Origin: a virus
Length of the DNA stretch: 27,917 nt
IMG/VR virus record: IMGVR_UViG_3300027861_000157
Span: 1 to 27,917 of that record
Strand: one strand, 5' to 3'
The notes below the pieces were generated by a model that worked only from the letters and a program-made list of their open reading frames with translations, was not told the origin of the DNA and searched no databases. Positions 8,753 to 16,137 of the stretch are shown here, one piece after another. The translations under genes were made by a program, and so were the position numbers. How positions within the stretch are numbered: position 1 is the stretch's first letter; each line of letters starts with the position of its first letter.

Positions 8753-9265
8753 CTACTCCTCAATCGTAAAAGTGAAATCGCCACCTGTGCCTATTACACT
8801 CATATCCGTAACCGAATCCGGTAAGTCGTAAACATATTCAGGAAACTTCTCTACTGTAGATTCATTCCCTACCGCGTCTACCGCTTGAACTCTAAAGAAA
8901 TGCCATCCCTCTACGCAAGCTAATGGAATTCTTTGCGAAAGAAAAGCTACAGATGTATTCTGAGATGCGTTATATACTAATCTTTCAGCCTCACCGGGAG
9001 GCGTTTGGTATATCGCGTAATAGTCAGCATCCGCTACAGGTTGCCAAATAATCAACGGGTGTAATTGCGGCTCTTTGTATGCTGTAAACTCTTCGTCGTG
9101 AACTTCTAACGCTACCACATCTTCGGGAGCGTAGTTTATATCCGAGCCATCGGTTGACTGTTGAAGAAATACACCGTCCGTAGCTACGAATCCATCACCC
9201 GAATACGATACCCGTACTCCTGATTGATTAGCCGCTTCATAATTGGTGACTTCAATACCAGCCAT
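8753..9265 (-). CDS. Fn3-like tail protein, 170 aa
   Basis: Starts in a TAATG overlap with the stop of the 239-aa gene. Residues about 70-145 resemble a fibronectin type III domain: HPLIIWQPVADADYYAIYQ, then a central strand, then FFRVQAVDAVGNES, the usual Fn3 G-strand ending. It is followed by a DLPDSVTDMSV linker. Such domains decorate phage tail proteins and may mediate weak surface binding. Its role here as a tail-tip component is inferred from domain and position. Confidence 0.65.
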   Translation of the reverse strand: MAGIEVTNYEAANQSGVRVSYSGDGFVATDGVFLQQSTDGSDINYAPEDVVALEVHDEEFTAYKEPQLHPLIIWQPVADADYYAIYQTPPGEAERLVYNASQNTSVAFLSQRIPLACVEGWHFFRVQAVDAVGNESTVEKFPEYVYDLPDSVTDMSVIGTGGDFTFTIEE

Positions 9266-9984
9266 TATGCCGTTTCCTCAATTTCATCCGTCCATGTATT
9301 CGGTGCCGTGTTCTTAAACTCTGTTGCGCTACCGTATTGGTAAGTCCAACTGATAGTAAAACGCTGCTCTCCTGACTCCTGATACCGTGGGCTTTTTGTT
9401 ATCCGTGGATTCTCTTCCATCTCCTGCCCCGGAAATAGCTTGCCCGGTGGTACAGGGTAGTTTGTTTTCGCAGTTGCGCTTCCGCTCTGTGTCGCTCTGT
9501 AGATTGTCTTGGCATTCGTCTGGTATTTCTTCGGAGTGCTTGAAATCGTCTCCATGAAAATATGCCTAGCACCACCACCGTAAAACGTAAGCGTCTCTTG
9601 AAAGCTTACAAGCTCATCAGACTTGACAATATCAGCGTAACCCGTTACCGTTAATTCTATAGTGCGTTGGTTTGCGTATTCCGCGCCTGTGCCTTTTGGG
9701 TATCCGATGGTTTGCGTATGACAATTCGTTACTTCATGTGCGCTCTTAGTTGTTCCGTTGTTGTTGTATAGCGTCAAGGTTCCTTCGGGTACAGATAAGG
9801 CGGTTACAAGAGCATCAATTCCGGTAGTAATGTCAGCCTGTGAATTAGCCTGAATTACCGTGGTGATTTGCCATGTCTGCTCTGCCTTGTCGGGTCTGCC
9901 GCGTGAATCAAATACAGTGCTTGTGCTAATCTGCATCGCGGTTGTAGATTCGTTGAATGAGTATGATTCGTATTTTAACTTCAT
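9265..9984 (-). CDS. Tail protein following the tape measure (Dit-like position), 239 aa
   Basis: Begins MKLKYESYSFNESTTAMQIS, the same first 40 or so residues as the chimeric gene upstream, but continues into its own body (TTVIQANSQADITTGIDALV...). It has a beta-rich composition and ends DEIEETA. In siphovirus gene order the gene after the tape measure usually encodes a distal-tail or minor tail protein, which is the likely role. The start codon is immediately preceded by the end of the chimeric gene, and its 5' end is part of a 296-bp direct repeat. Confidence 0.65.
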   Translation of the reverse strand: MKLKYESYSFNESTTAMQISTSTVFDSRGRPDKAEQTWQITTVIQANSQADITTGIDALVTALSVPEGTLTLYNNNGTTKSAHEVTNCHTQTIGYPKGTGAEYANQRTIELTVTGYADIVKSDELVSFQETLTFYGGGARHIFMETISSTPKKYQTNAKTIYRATQSGSATAKTNYPVPPGKLFPGQEMEENPRITKSPRYQESGEQRFTISWTYQYGSATEFKNTAPNTWTDEIEETA

Positions 9985-10158
9985 CTATCCTACCCTCTGT
10001 AGTCTTGCCTGATTCTTCTTTTCAAGTTCGCCTTTAATCCCCTGCTCTATAGCATCGGCTGCACCATCAGCGGCTTGATTCATTTGATCGCCAAGATTAA
10101 CACCCCTAGCGCGTTGACGGGCAATGCCAGCACTAAACGCTTCCGTTCCTCTATCTTC
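9863..10158 (-). repeat. 296-bp direct repeat, copy 1
   Basis: Nearly identical to 10448-10743 at a constant offset of 585 bp. It spans the last residues of the chimeric gene, the TAG stop and the first 40 codons of the 239-aa gene. The differences I see are few: three near 9889-9898 (T/C, C/G, A/C) and single ones near 10004 and in the ctatcttc/ctgtcttc end. Confidence 0.9.
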
Positions 10159-10569
10159 ACCCATTGAAGAAAGTACAGACTCAGGCGAAATCCCGGTAAC
10201 TGCGGAAAACACATCACCCGACGTGCCAAGTACGGACCCTATTCCCTTTCCAAGAGAATAGAATGCGCCCGGTATCTTCAACGCCCACTCAGCGATGGTT
10301 TTTGCGTACCCAGCAGCACTCTTTAATCCCTCAACAAACTCCCTGTTGTTTTTTACAAATGTTTCAACGCCAGCGTTAACACCTTCGAATGCTTTCCCGA
10401 ACTCTTCAACGACTTTAGTTGCTGTCGGCAAAAACTTAGTGCCGATAGTGATTTGCCATGTCTGCTCTGTCTTGTCCGGTCTGACGCGTGAATCAAATAC
10501 AGTGCTTGTGCTAATCTGCATCGCGGTTGTAGATTCGTTGAATGAGTATGATTCGTATTTTAACTTCAT
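9985..10569 (-). CDS. Chimeric gene: start of the next tail gene fused to a second tape-measure C-terminus, 194 aa
   Basis: Residues 1-40 match the N-terminus of the downstream 239-aa tail protein, with VRPDKTEQ in place of GRPDKAEQ. From residue 42 (IGTKFLPTATKVVEEFGK) the sequence is homologous to the tape-measure C-terminus. The middle (about 80 residues) has diverged, while the last 56 residues (from EDRGTEAFSAG to LQRVG) are identical to the tape measure. The frame is intact and keeps the duplicated context of the 239-aa gene's start. This looks like a tandem duplication of the tape-measure/tail-gene junction whose copies now carry different inner segments. It could be a functional alternative C-terminus, a non-functional relic, or an assembly join of strain variants. 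Confidence 0.75.
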   Translation of the reverse strand: MKLKYESYSFNESTTAMQISTSTVFDSRVRPDKTEQTWQITIGTKFLPTATKVVEEFGKAFEGVNAGVETFVKNNREFVEGLKSAAGYAKTIAEWALKIPGAFYSLGKGIGSVLGTSGDVFSAVTGISPESVLSSMGEDRGTEAFSAGIARQRARGVNLGDQMNQAADGAADAIEQGIKGELEKKNQARLQRVG

Positions 10570-10743
10570 CTATCCTACCCTCTGTAGTCGTGCCTGATTC
10601 TTCTTTTCAAGTTCGCCTTTAATCCCCTGCTCTATAGCATCGGCTGCACCATCAGCGGCTTGATTCATTTGATCGCCAAGATTAACACCCCTAGCGCGTT
10701 GACGGGCAATGCCAGCACTAAACGCTTCCGTTCCTCTGTCTTC
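10448..10743 (-). repeat. 296-bp direct repeat, copy 2
   Basis: Partner of 9863-10158. It spans the tape-measure 3' end, its stop and the first 40 codons of the chimeric gene. A second homologous pair of about 56 bp with two mismatches (10392-10447 and 10956-11011, offset 564) bounds the other side of the duplicated unit. Between the two pairs the inner segments are diverged and differ by 21 bp. Confidence 0.9.
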
Positions 10744-12036
10744 CGCTCCAAAACCTAGGGCAGCGTCAGCAACAACACCGACAGCGGCTGTTGTTAATTG
10801 GGTAGCAAACTTAGATGACTTATAAAGCCACTCTGGGACAAGTAAAGCCCACTCGACCATTTCCTTCAATAGAGATACAGCACCCTTTAGACCTTCGATA
10901 AATTCGGAATTCTCACTATAGAACTCAGCACCACCAGCGGCAACCTCTCCCATTACTTTCCCGAACTCTTCAACGGCTTTAATTGCTGTCGGCAAAAACT
11001 TAGTGCCGATATCTACACTGAGAACTTTCAACTTGTTAAGCTCTTTGTTGAACTTAAAAGCGTCTGAATCTGCAACAGTTCTAAACGCATCGCCTGAAGC
11101 TCCTGTTGATTTCGTTAGAGCATCTTGAATAGACGCGAACTCTTCAGCCTGTTCACCAGCTAGACCTAGAACAGCGGTAAGACCACGAACATTAGGGAAG
11201 AGATTCGCCATCGCATCTGTATCGCCGTCTGTCTTCTCTTTAATATCAGCAAGGAAGTTTAGAAAGCCCTTACTCTTTAGCGCGGTAGATGATAGCTCAA
11301 TACCGTATTGCTGTGCCGCCGCCTTTGCATTTTCCGAAGGTAGCAAAACAGACGTAAGCGCATTCTTTAAGAACGTAGCAGCATTCGCCGTATTAATACC
11401 GCCCTTAGTTAGTGTCGCGGTTGCCGCAAACAAGTCCTCAAGTGACACTTCCAACTCAGCCGCAAACGGTAATACTTGCCCCATGTTCTGGGCAAGTTCC
11501 GACATTGTGGTTTTACCCTTTTTGACCGTCTCAAACATAATATCCGAGATACGATCAACACCACCAGCCGCTTCGCCGTAAGAGTTCAAAACATTAGTAA
11601 GAACGTCAACAGCTTCCGAAGTAGAAGCAACGCCACCAATCGCCGCCTTGGTTGCAGTACCTAGGAACTCCATCGCATCGGCTGCATCAACACCAGCGGA
11701 TACAGCTTGATAAAGTGCCTTCGCTAACTCTTGTGGACCCTTGCCAGTCTCTTTCGATAGTTGCAATATTTCATCATTAAATACTCCCAGTTCCTTATTT
11801 GACACATCAATGATCGTAGCAACTTCAGCCATTGCCTCACCGAATGCTACAGCGTCAAAAGTGGCTTTAGTTAATGCGGCACCAATAACAAAAGCACCGC
11901 GAGAGAACGCTTGAAATGCACCTGTAGCTAACCGTTTCACGTTCTTCATGGATAGCTGCAAGTTGGCAATCTGGGATATACCCTTCTTGCCTACTTTCGC
12001 GTTTAGTTCAATACGAACAGCTTTAGTAATTGCCAT
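10570..12036 (-). CDS. Tail tape measure protein (TP901-1 family), 488 aa
   Basis: N-terminal core typical of TP901-type tape measures: hydrophobic helix AFSRGAFVIGAALTKATFD (residues about 43-61), FGEAMAEVATIIDVSNKEL, ELAKALYQAVSAGVDAADA and FLGTATKAAIGGVASTSEA. These are followed by the FPNVRGLTAVLGLAGEQAE segment. The protein sets tail length and is ejected with DNA. It starts inside the 3' end of the chaperone T-frame (14-bp overlap), so translation is probably coupled. At 488 residues it is a short tape measure. Its C-terminus from IGTKFLPTAIKAVEEFGK exists in a second, diverged version just downstream. Confidence 0.9.
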   Translation of the reverse strand: MAITKAVRIELNAKVGKKGISQIANLQLSMKNVKRLATGAFQAFSRGAFVIGAALTKATFDAVAFGEAMAEVATIIDVSNKELGVFNDEILQLSKETGKGPQELAKALYQAVSAGVDAADAMEFLGTATKAAIGGVASTSEAVDVLTNVLNSYGEAAGGVDRISDIMFETVKKGKTTMSELAQNMGQVLPFAAELEVSLEDLFAATATLTKGGINTANAATFLKNALTSVLLPSENAKAAAQQYGIELSSTALKSKGFLNFLADIKEKTDGDTDAMANLFPNVRGLTAVLGLAGEQAEEFASIQDALTKSTGASGDAFRTVADSDAFKFNKELNKLKVLSVDIGTKFLPTAIKAVEEFGKVMGEVAAGGAEFYSENSEFIEGLKGAVSLLKEMVEWALLVPEWLYKSSKFATQLTTAAVGVVADAALGFGAEDRGTEAFSAGIARQRARGVNLGDQMNQAADGAADAIEQGIKGELEKKNQARLQRVG

Positions 12037-12376
12037 TGAGTTTCCGTTCTATCTCGCGTTCAGTCTCGCTAAGCCTGAAGAAAGCCCACGCCGCACGATA
12101 GTTAATTTCACCGTATCCCATTTGGAATACACGCCACTTTGCATAGATGTCTTTATTTGATTCTGTCCACTTGTGAGATTCCACAGGGCAACCCTTGCAG
12201 TTGACTACTTGCCGTGCGGGTCTTGGCACAAGATGACCGTTGACGTATTGCGGTTTGCCTCTTTTCTCAGGGTCTTCATTTCTAAAACTAAAGTGCTGAT
12301 ACTTCCTACAGAAATCACAGTGACCTTCTTTGGATAATTCGGGGTAGACCATGTGAAGCTCTAACCCCGATATTAG
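12023..12376 (-). CDS. Tail assembly chaperone, T-type domain made by -1 frameshift
   Basis: Open in the -1 frame relative to the upstream chaperone gene from the slippery heptamer onward (LISGLELH, then MVYPELSKEGHCDFC). The whole 109-residue ORF from ATG 12352 is in that frame, so a frameshift would give a fusion of about 222 residues, as in lambda gpG-gpGT. It could instead start alone at ATG 12352, but no clear Shine-Dalgarno is seen there. The domain has two Cys pairs (CDFC and CKGC), suggesting metal binding, and a C-terminal charged helix. It ends within the start of the tape measure gene, the standard place for this chaperone. Confidence 0.8.
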   Translation of the reverse strand, partial: LISGLELHMVYPELSKEGHCDFCRKYQHFSFRNEDPEKRGKPQYVNGHLVPRPARQVVNCKGCPVESHKWTESNKDIYAKWRVFQMGYGEINYRAAWAFFRLSETEREIERKLNGNY

Positions 12377-12690
12377 TTTTTTACTTCTGCACTCGCGCCG
12401 TCAATCGCTTCCACAATCTTTGCCAGAATCATAACATCGTCGATTGCTAGGAGCTCTTTCTCTGTAAACTTAGTAGGCAACGTCCAACTCTTCATCTGAG
12501 CGACAATGAAATTGAATACAGCTTTTCCTTTGCCTAAGTCGTTGATATCCATTCCGTATGACAACTTGCCAGCGGAATCCGGCACGGTAAACGTAATATC
12601 AAAAGGTTTGTAACCGTCTACATCAATCGTCTCTGTGCGCTCTTCGCCGTGTGAGTAATTAAATCCAATCTCTTTCAACTTCTTAGCCAT
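12373..12690 (-). CDS. Tail assembly chaperone, G-type, 105 aa
   Basis: Start chosen at ATG 12690 (MAKKLKEIGFNYSHG) behind GGAGG (about 12698-12702). A longer in-frame opening near 12762 would run into the tail tube gene and lacks a ribosome site. The small acidic helical protein lies between tail tube and tape measure, where lambda G and its equivalents occur, and ends in AEVKN just past a slippery sequence. It should bind the tape measure during tail assembly and be absent from the mature virion (family knowledge). Confidence 0.8.
   Translation of the reverse strand: MAKKLKEIGFNYSHGEERTETIDVDGYKPFDITFTVPDSAGKLSYGMDINDLGKGKAVFNFIVAQMKSWTLPTKFTEKELLAIDDVMILAKIVEAIDGASAEVKN
12376..12382 (-). 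promoter_or_regulatory. -1 programmed ribosomal frameshift site AAAAAAC
   Basis: In the zero frame the end of the G-type chaperone reads GTA AAA AAC TAA, so A AAA AAC forms a canonical X XXY YYZ slippery heptamer one codon before the stop. A -1 slip continues as CTA ATA TCG into the T-type frame without a stop. Confidence 0.85.
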
Positions 12691-12713
12691 TGTTAATCCT
12701 CCTGCTTTAAAAA

Positions 12714-13592
12714 TTATGCGTATGTGATCGACATAATATCGCCTTCGCCTGATTTCAACCAAGCGCGTAAATTTAGAGTACCTTTGATAGATTCAACACC
12801 CGACATATCAGGGACGCTTGACGTTCCAATGTTGGTTGTTTCAGGCATCGTGATAGTCACAGAGTTAGCACCGTTTGTCATAGTCAGTACAACAGCACCT
12901 ACGTCTGTATCGGTTCCGGCTTTGCTAAACAAATCAGCCCACGTATCGGCGTTATAATCAAACTCAAGATCGAGCGTACATTTCTGCACGTTACTCATTA
13001 CACTTGAGCGGGTGTTTGAGTTGTGGAATCTCTCTTCAAGTGCGTAATCAAACTTCCAATTCATACCCGTAGGAAAGTATGTATTGCCACCGATAGAGAA
13101 AGTAACATCCTGAAAGAGCATAACATCCGGCACCGCTAACGCCGCTACGGTTCCCGTATCCGCTTCCGTCTTTCCCATCACGTCAAGAACCCACGCGAGA
13201 GGTTCGTTTTCCGATCCGCTAATCTCCAAAGAACTCAAGAAGCAATCGGCGTAAGTCTCAGTGTTAAAGTTCCGGTCTGCTACAATTGCAATCGCGATAT
13301 CTTCTGCGTTATCAGCTGGCGTAAACGTGCCTGTAGTCTCATCAAAACATTCACCCAACAAAATATCTGCATGAGCGTATGAAGGTTGAATAGTAATGGC
13401 ACCCTTCACATCTGTCTTGACAACTTGCCGCCCGGTATTAGCGGGTTTCTGTGTGCCAATCATGGCGTTTTCGTCTGGCTCATAAAACGTGTACTCTGCT
13501 TTCACCGTATTGTCAGTAATCCTCATTGCGGTTGCTGCAACACTACCAGTTGAAGAAGTACCAAAAAGAAGGTCTTTACTCTTGTCAGCCAT
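12714..13592 (-). CDS. Major tail tube protein, 292 aa
   Basis: Located directly before the tail chaperone and after the tail-terminator-like gene, the usual slot for the tube protein. It begins MADKSKDLLFGTSSTGSVAA, has an internal SYAHADILLGECFDETTGTF segment with later SSLEISGSENEPLAW and KCTLDLEFDY strands, and ends in an Ig-like strand pattern (ESIKGTLNLRAWLKSGEGD). These are typical of tube proteins with duplicated beta-sandwich parts. It would polymerise into the tail tube. The assignment rests on order and overall pattern rather than a diagnostic motif. Confidence 0.75.
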   Translation of the reverse strand: MADKSKDLLFGTSSTGSVAATAMRITDNTVKAEYTFYEPDENAMIGTQKPANTGRQVVKTDVKGAITIQPSYAHADILLGECFDETTGTFTPADNAEDIAIAIVADRNFNTETYADCFLSSLEISGSENEPLAWVLDVMGKTEADTGTVAALAVPDVMLFQDVTFSIGGNTYFPTGMNWKFDYALEERFHNSNTRSSVMSNVQKCTLDLEFDYNADTWADLFSKAGTDTDVGAVVLTMTNGANSVTITMPETTNIGTSSVPDMSGVESIKGTLNLRAWLKSGEGDIMSITYA

Positions 13593-13595
13593 TTC

Positions 13596-15683
13596 TTACC
13601 CCTTATTTCTCAGTTTTGTGAACGAAAGTGTAATTAGTGAGTGCGTATAGCCCTTTTTATCTAGCTCGAAATCATCTACAGCGTTAGGGCTTTCGGCATT
13701 TATGCAGTAACAAATCGTATACCCTGCAAGCCTTGACCCCAAGAACATATCTTGTATCTGCTCTCTAACGACAAACGCCTGAGAGACTTGCGCTTCGTCC
13801 GTAGACTCTTCAAGGTATGCCACGTTGACGCGATAGACTGCACTGTTTAGTTGCGAGTGGTCTGGTTCCATTTCATCACGCTCAGAGAAAACCTTAATCT
13901 GAGAAGTAGCAAGACCAACGCCTTTCGGTGGTACCTCAACAACAGCCTCGACAGTATCGCCGCCTGAATCTTTCAACCCTTCTGCGTTAATCTTAGCAGC
14001 TACAGCATCCATCACTTGCCAGAATTCGGAGATAGTGCCATCTGTAGCGCGGAAGTAAACCATCTCACCCACGGTTATCCCGCCCGTTCCTGTCGATTCA
14101 ACTACAGCCCAATACGCACCCGCCGCAAGTGCGGATGTGTCGCTACCATTCGCTGCTATAGTTGCGCGAAGTGTCTTGTCTTTACCAACCACTGGTATTG
14201 TATAGACCTTGTTAGCTGTTCCAGCATCAGCACCGGATACAGTATATGTTACAGTACCGTCTTCTTCGTCCACTACAGCCAAGTCGGGTGGCGTAGGTGC
14301 ATCGCCACCACTTCCGGGCGTGAATGCTTCCCATGCGCTTTTGTTGCCATTAGTGTCCACGGAACGAACATACAACATTACATCCGTACCTACTAAGTCT
14401 TCGTAAACCCAGTTAGATACTACTGAATCTTTTGTAATATCATCTTCTGCAAACGTCCAATACGTTGAAGGGCTTGCCTGCCATTCTGGAAGACTTAAAC
14501 CGTTCTTTGCAAGGAACGTATCGACAGTATCAATCACAGCCCTTAATTCGCAATGCGAGAAATCGGAATCATCGGGGTCAACCCATATCATCACGTAATT
14601 GTCAGTCTCAAACAGTGCAAACTTAGTCGTTGTTGGAACATTTGGAGGCGTTACATCTGCATCATAACTGTCACATGAGAAATCATCAAAGGTGCCGTCT
14701 ACGTGTACTTGTATTATTTTGGTCTTAAAGTAACGGTATCTATTACCAGTATCCATTTCGATTTTTAGTTCTGCGAGTGTCAGCCAAGTTCCATTCCATG
14801 TTGCACCAGCTTCTACCTCCGCTGCATCTGCAAAACTTTGATCTGTTGCGTAGTCTGCATATTGGTATACAGCTGTTGTACCAAAAGATGTATTAGCTTC
14901 GGCTGTGGAATTATCCCATGCCTGCGTAAGAGCAGAATCTTGGTAGGTTTCGCCTGCATCATGGATAAGAGCTTCCCCAGAAGGATTATAATAATCCGTA
15001 TCAGGTGCATAGGTTGCGGGTTTCTCTTCGGGATAAAATCGTACATCGCAAATTGCTCCGTTAAATTCTGTAGAGCTGGCTGTGTTTCCTGCTGATAGTA
15101 TTTTCAACGGAGCATTAAAGTCATACAGTGCGGACGTGTAGGCTTCGGTGTCTTTCGATACGCCATCAACTGAAAGTGTCGCACCGTTTGTTGCTCCGTA
15201 AGTGAATTGTATTTCGTACCAAGTATCTTCGCTCAATGCCGAACCTACGAGACTTTGTGAATTACTAGAACCGCTTGTGGAATATGCGACCCCTATTAAA
15301 CCACTATCTATGTATAGGAATATACTTCTACTTGGCGACCATCCGCCAAAAACGCCTGTATAGGTGCCAGCCAAATCCGCCGCAGTCGGTTTGATCCGCA
15401 TACGCCATGTAAAGTCATCTCGGAAATCCGAACTCCAAGGGATTGTGTTATAGTTTGTGCCGTCACCCTTAGTAGCAAAACGACCTCCGAACGCACCCGC
15501 GACTTGAGTTAGAGCCGCGTCCCTTACTCCGTCAGTATATTCAGAACCTACATCTGTCATTACGGTGCCGCTTGCTTCTTCCATCAGATAGACTCTAGGT
15601 ATGTTGTCAGTTTTGATAGAATCGCTGGCTACGGTTGTGCCGCGTATATTAGAGAATTGATTATCGTTTGTCCAGATAGCCAT
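13596..15683 (-). CDS. LamG/Fn3 protein with tail-terminator-like C-terminus, 695 aa
   Basis: Three parts are visible. Residues about 25-220 form a LamG/concanavalin-like domain (FTWRMRIKPTAADLAG, TWYEIQFTYGATNGATLSVDG, FNGAICDVRFY). Residues about 345-450 form an Fn3-like domain starting after DVTPPNVP and ending with YVRSVDTNGNKSAWE. The last 120 or so residues (from FWQVMDAVAAKINAEGL through VNVAYLEE to HSLITLSFTKLRNKG) look like a phage tail terminator or minor tail protein of gpU/gp17 type. Position just before the tail tube supports the terminator assignment. Display of LamG and Fn3 domains on a neck/terminator protein is unusual and suggests surface-exposed decoration. Confidence 0.7.
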   Translation of the reverse strand: MAIWTNDNQFSNIRGTTVASDSIKTDNIPRVYLMEEASGTVMTDVGSEYTDGVRDAALTQVAGAFGGRFATKGDGTNYNTIPWSSDFRDDFTWRMRIKPTAADLAGTYTGVFGGWSPSRSIFLYIDSGLIGVAYSTSGSSNSQSLVGSALSEDTWYEIQFTYGATNGATLSVDGVSKDTEAYTSALYDFNAPLKILSAGNTASSTEFNGAICDVRFYPEEKPATYAPDTDYYNPSGEALIHDAGETYQDSALTQAWDNSTAEANTSFGTTAVYQYADYATDQSFADAAEVEAGATWNGTWLTLAELKIEMDTGNRYRYFKTKIIQVHVDGTFDDFSCDSYDADVTPPNVPTTTKFALFETDNYVMIWVDPDDSDFSHCELRAVIDTVDTFLAKNGLSLPEWQASPSTYWTFAEDDITKDSVVSNWVYEDLVGTDVMLYVRSVDTNGNKSAWEAFTPGSGGDAPTPPDLAVVDEEDGTVTYTVSGADAGTANKVYTIPVVGKDKTLRATIAANGSDTSALAAGAYWAVVESTGTGGITVGEMVYFRATDGTISEFWQVMDAVAAKINAEGLKDSGGDTVEAVVEVPPKGVGLATSQIKVFSERDEMEPDHSQLNSAVYRVNVAYLEESTDEAQVSQAFVVREQIQDMFLGSRLAGYTICYCINAESPNAVDDFELDKKGYTHSLITLSFTKLRNKG

Positions 15684-15788
15684 TTATTCACGACCCTTTT
15701 GAAAGCTGTAATACCACACGATAATTATTGCGGAAAGTGCACTAAAGATATAACCTATATACCTTAATACTATATCTTCTGGACTCAT
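15684..15788 (-). CDS. 34-aa single-pass membrane protein
   Basis: ATG 15788 overlaps the TGA stop of the upstream 84-aa gene (ATGA), and its TAA is directly followed by the ATG of the LamG protein. The sequence MSPEDIVLRYIGYIFSALSA is followed by IIIVWYYSFQKGRE, giving one hydrophobic helix (residues about 8-27) with a basic C-terminal tail. It is probably a real operon member because it fills the gap exactly. Function unknown; a small holin or spanin-like role is possible but unsupported. Confidence 0.6.
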   Translation of the reverse strand: MSPEDIVLRYIGYIFSALSAIIIVWYYSFQKGRE

Positions 15789-16039
15789 TGTCTACCTTTC
15801 GCAATCATAGAAGAAATATCGTCAAGCTGATTCTCTATGCGTTCAAGTCTGCTCTTGATATCATCCTTAAACTCTTTCAGTGCTTCCTTATCTGAGTATG
15901 TAGCTTGAGCGTGAACATAAACACCGCCTAGACCACATAACATAGATAGCAACAAACCAAGAATGAAAGTACGAACCCATGACGGTATCGCGTTGTCTTC
16001 GAGCTTCCAGATTCGCTCTTTATACTCGCATGGGTTCAT
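15785..16039 (-). CDS. Small membrane protein with coiled coil (holin/XhlA-like), 84 aa
   Basis: A Shine-Dalgarno (TAGGAG) overlaps the stop of the 29-aa ORF before it. The N-terminal 20 residues (MNPCEYKERIWKLEDNAIPS) precede one hydrophobic segment, WVRTFILGLLLSMLCGLGGV (residues about 21-43). A charged helix follows with heptad-like spacing (FKDDIKSRLERIENQLDDIS, residues about 57-76). This arrangement resembles XhlA/hemolysin-type phage membrane proteins. No lysin is seen nearby, so a lysis role is uncertain; a membrane-anchoring or ejection role is equally possible. Confidence 0.6.
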   Translation of the reverse strand: MNPCEYKERIWKLEDNAIPSWVRTFILGLLLSMLCGLGGVYVHAQATYSDKEALKEFKDDIKSRLERIENQLDDISSMIAKGRQ

Positions 16040-16047
16040 GTGCTCTC

Positions 16048-16137
16048 CTAAAAGTTTAACTCTAGCCTGAATCCGTAAACCGCTTTGTATGCCTTTAGCT
16101 CTTCCATTAGATGTCTGTTATCTCTATTGTCGTACAT
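16048..16137 (-). CDS. 29-aa ORF between lipoprotein and membrane protein
   Basis: ATG 16137 overlaps the TAA of the lipoprotein gene (TAATG). The product is MYDNRDNRHLMEELKAYKAV followed by YGFRLELNF, ending in TAG, which itself overlaps the Shine-Dalgarno of the next gene. The tight fit suggests a translated small gene. It is amphipathic and charged with no recognisable family. Confidence 0.45.
   Translation of the reverse strand: MYDNRDNRHLMEELKAYKAVYGFRLELNF

Noticed and set aside
10295-10597. 100-aa plus-strand frame across the repeat region
   Set aside because: It is antisense to the chimeric and tape-measure coding sequence, with no ribosome site or recognisable protein pattern.
12691-12762. 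Longer N-terminus for the tail chaperone (MVEIRRRRYYV...)
   Set aside because: It would run into the tail tube coding region; ATG 12690 has a clear GGAGG and a typical start.
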